From: JBMFVE01 sp049966155
GTDB taxonomy: Bacteria; Bacteroidota; Ignavibacteria; Kryptoniales; JAKASW01
Direction: 5' to 3'
DNA: 34,663 nt
Assembly: GCA_049966155.1 (NCBI GenBank)
Contig: JBMFVE010000018.1
Span: 1-34,663 of the forward strand
Positions 33,915 to 34,663 of the stretch are shown piece after piece (positions within the stretch are counted from its first letter, which is position 1; each line of letters starts with the position of its first letter). Made by a program: the position numbers and the translations under genes. The notes under the pieces are model-generated. The model had not been told where the DNA came from. It saw only the letters and a list, made by a program, of their open reading frames with translations, and did no database searches.

Positions 33915-34006
33915 CTTCAGGGAAACTTTATTAATAATTTCAACCAAAATCAAGTTATCAAAGTTCTAATTTCAGGGAACAAACTTTATAAATGTTGTTT
34001 CATGGT

Positions 34007-34039
34007 AACATTTGACTCATGTACGACATGTCCAATGTT
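34007..34039. repeat. Imperfect inverted repeat at the composition boundary
   Basis: AACATT...GAC..ATGT on the left reads back as AACATTGGACATGT on the complementary strand of the right part (to 34039), with one mismatch and a 2-nt bulge. It sits about 90 bp past the metallopeptidase start, near the start of the foreign-looking DNA. A chance event is possible in such a short element. Confidence 0.35.
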
Positions 34040-34283
34040 TGACGCATAAGAAATCAGTAGGGTTTGAAAGACATACTTCCCCCACCGAGAAATGCGATGC
34101 CGCCAAGAGGGTAGTACCCGGAGTTGAGGCTGATGAGCCCGGTGGTGTCACTCATGTCGCCGGCCCGGGCGGAAAAGAATTCCATGAAGAGCAAGAACTT
34201 GAAAATTCACCCACAGATGCGTATTATGCCGATGGTTAGTGGTAAACGCAGGTTAAGCCAAAACAATATAATCAATAGTTAAG

Positions 34284-34303
34284 CGCCCCTGAGGCCCGGC
34301 GCA
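34284..34303. other. GC-rich hairpin upstream of hsdM
   Basis: GCGCC (34284-34288) and GGCGC (34299-34303) pair around a 10-nt loop, 26 bp before the hsdM TTG start. Could be part of the hsdM leader. Confidence 0.25.
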
Positions 34304-34328
34304 GCGAAACGATAGAATGAGGTAGACA

Positions 34329-34663
34329 TTGGCGAAACGAAGAAACAGCAAAAACATGACAGGGACAAACGGCGCAACAGTGGGCTATGAATCCGAGCTC
34401 TGGCAAATGGCGGACGCGCTGCGCGGCTCAATGGACGCGGCTGAATACAAGCACGTCGTCCTCGGTCTGATTTTCCTCAAGTACATCTCTAACGCCTTCG
34501 AAGAACGGTACGCCTTGCTCGAAGCCGAGAAGTCCAAAGGTGCCGACCCCGAAGACCCCGACGAGTACCGCGCGCAGAACATCTTCTGGGTGCCACCAGA
34601 GGCGTGCTGGGCTAAACTCCAGGCACAGGCCAGGCAGCCCACCATTGGCCACCTAGTGGACAG
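34329..34663 (+). CDS. hsdM: HsdM, type I restriction-modification DNA methyltransferase (N-terminal part)
   Basis: Partial, 111 residues to the window edge, frame open. TTG 34329 is preceded by GAGGT (34319-34323) at good spacing and an in-frame TAG at 34323; ATG 34356 is the alternative. The N-terminal HsdM helical domain is clear: ESELWQMADALRGSMDAAEYKHVVLGLIFLKYISNAFEERY, and IFWVPPEACWAKLQAQARQPTIGHLVD. It would make the methylating subunit of a type I system with HsdS; hsdS and hsdR should follow to the right. Its GC-rich codon use differs strongly from the AT-rich neighbours, which indicates recent horizontal transfer. Confidence 0.92.
   Translation, partial: MAKRRNSKNMTGTNGATVGYESELWQMADALRGSMDAAEYKHVVLGLIFLKYISNAFEERYALLEAEKSKGADPEDPDEYRAQNIFWVPPEACWAKLQAQARQPTIGHLVD

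Larger units (their letters stand above)
33960..34328. other. Unassigned region of changing composition before hsdM
   Basis: No gene recognised in this 370-bp stretch. Base composition changes from AT-rich to GC-rich from about 34070 onward. A plus-strand frame of 75 codons (34012-34239) and a minus-strand frame of about 44 codons with GYYPLGGIAFLGGGSMSF inside it overlap each other; both lack family matches and a clear ribosome-binding site. The mixed signal suggests remnants of a mobile or horizontally acquired segment. Confidence 0.5.

Overview
The window looks like a chromosome segment of a Gram-negative bacterium of the Bacteroidota/Chlorobiota/Ignavibacteriota group, most like Ignavibacteria. 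This is inferred, not measured. The evidence is a type IX secretion sorting domain typical of that group on a propeller protein (26147-27268), a TolC-type outer-membrane protein, a large outer-membrane barrel protein, AT-rich coding DNA, and a complete division/cell-wall (dcw) cluster with a DAP-type MurE.

Layout. 1-219 is the tail of a probable type II restriction enzyme. 354-5857 (minus) is an efflux operon: TetR regulator, TolC-like channel, HlyD-like adaptor and two ABC-2 permeases, with no ATPase gene in view. Its promoter region carries a ~49-bp tandem duplication in which each copy supplies a TTGACA box. 6027-6653 (minus) is a LexA-like repressor whose cleavage site and Ser/Lys catalytic dyad are all substituted. 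7010-26097 (plus) is the dcw cluster: mraZ, rsmH, ftsL, ftsI, murE, murF, mraY, murD, ftsW, murG, a small PH-like membrane protein, murC, ftsQ, ftsA, ftsZ, then a receiver/DHp protein and an NtrC-type sigma-54 activator. Most junctions overlap (ATGA, TAATG, TGATG, GTGA, TTGA), which implies strong translational coupling. A promoter followed immediately by three 10-bp-spaced MraZ boxes precedes mraZ.

26147-33914 is a mixed region: a type IX-sorted propeller protein (minus), a secreted M28 peptidase (plus), an APC amino-acid permease (plus), and a large protein joining a zinc metallopeptidase, a TolB-like propeller and an outer-membrane barrel (minus). From about 33960 the base composition rises to GC-rich and a type I restriction methylase (hsdM) starts and runs off the window, which suggests a horizontally acquired defence module.

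How the genes work together. The dcw genes build lipid II (murE, murF, mraY, murD, murG, murC) and the divisome (ftsL, ftsI, ftsW, ftsQ, ftsA, ftsZ). MraZ probably represses the operon through the boxes. The two signalling genes are separated from ftsZ by only 25 bp, so they may be co-transcribed with the division genes. The most unusual items are the apparently non-cleavable LexA paralogue beside a duplicated promoter, the headless-kinase/NtrC pair attached to the division operon, the PH-like gene between murG and murC, and a 14-residue insertion in FtsZ.
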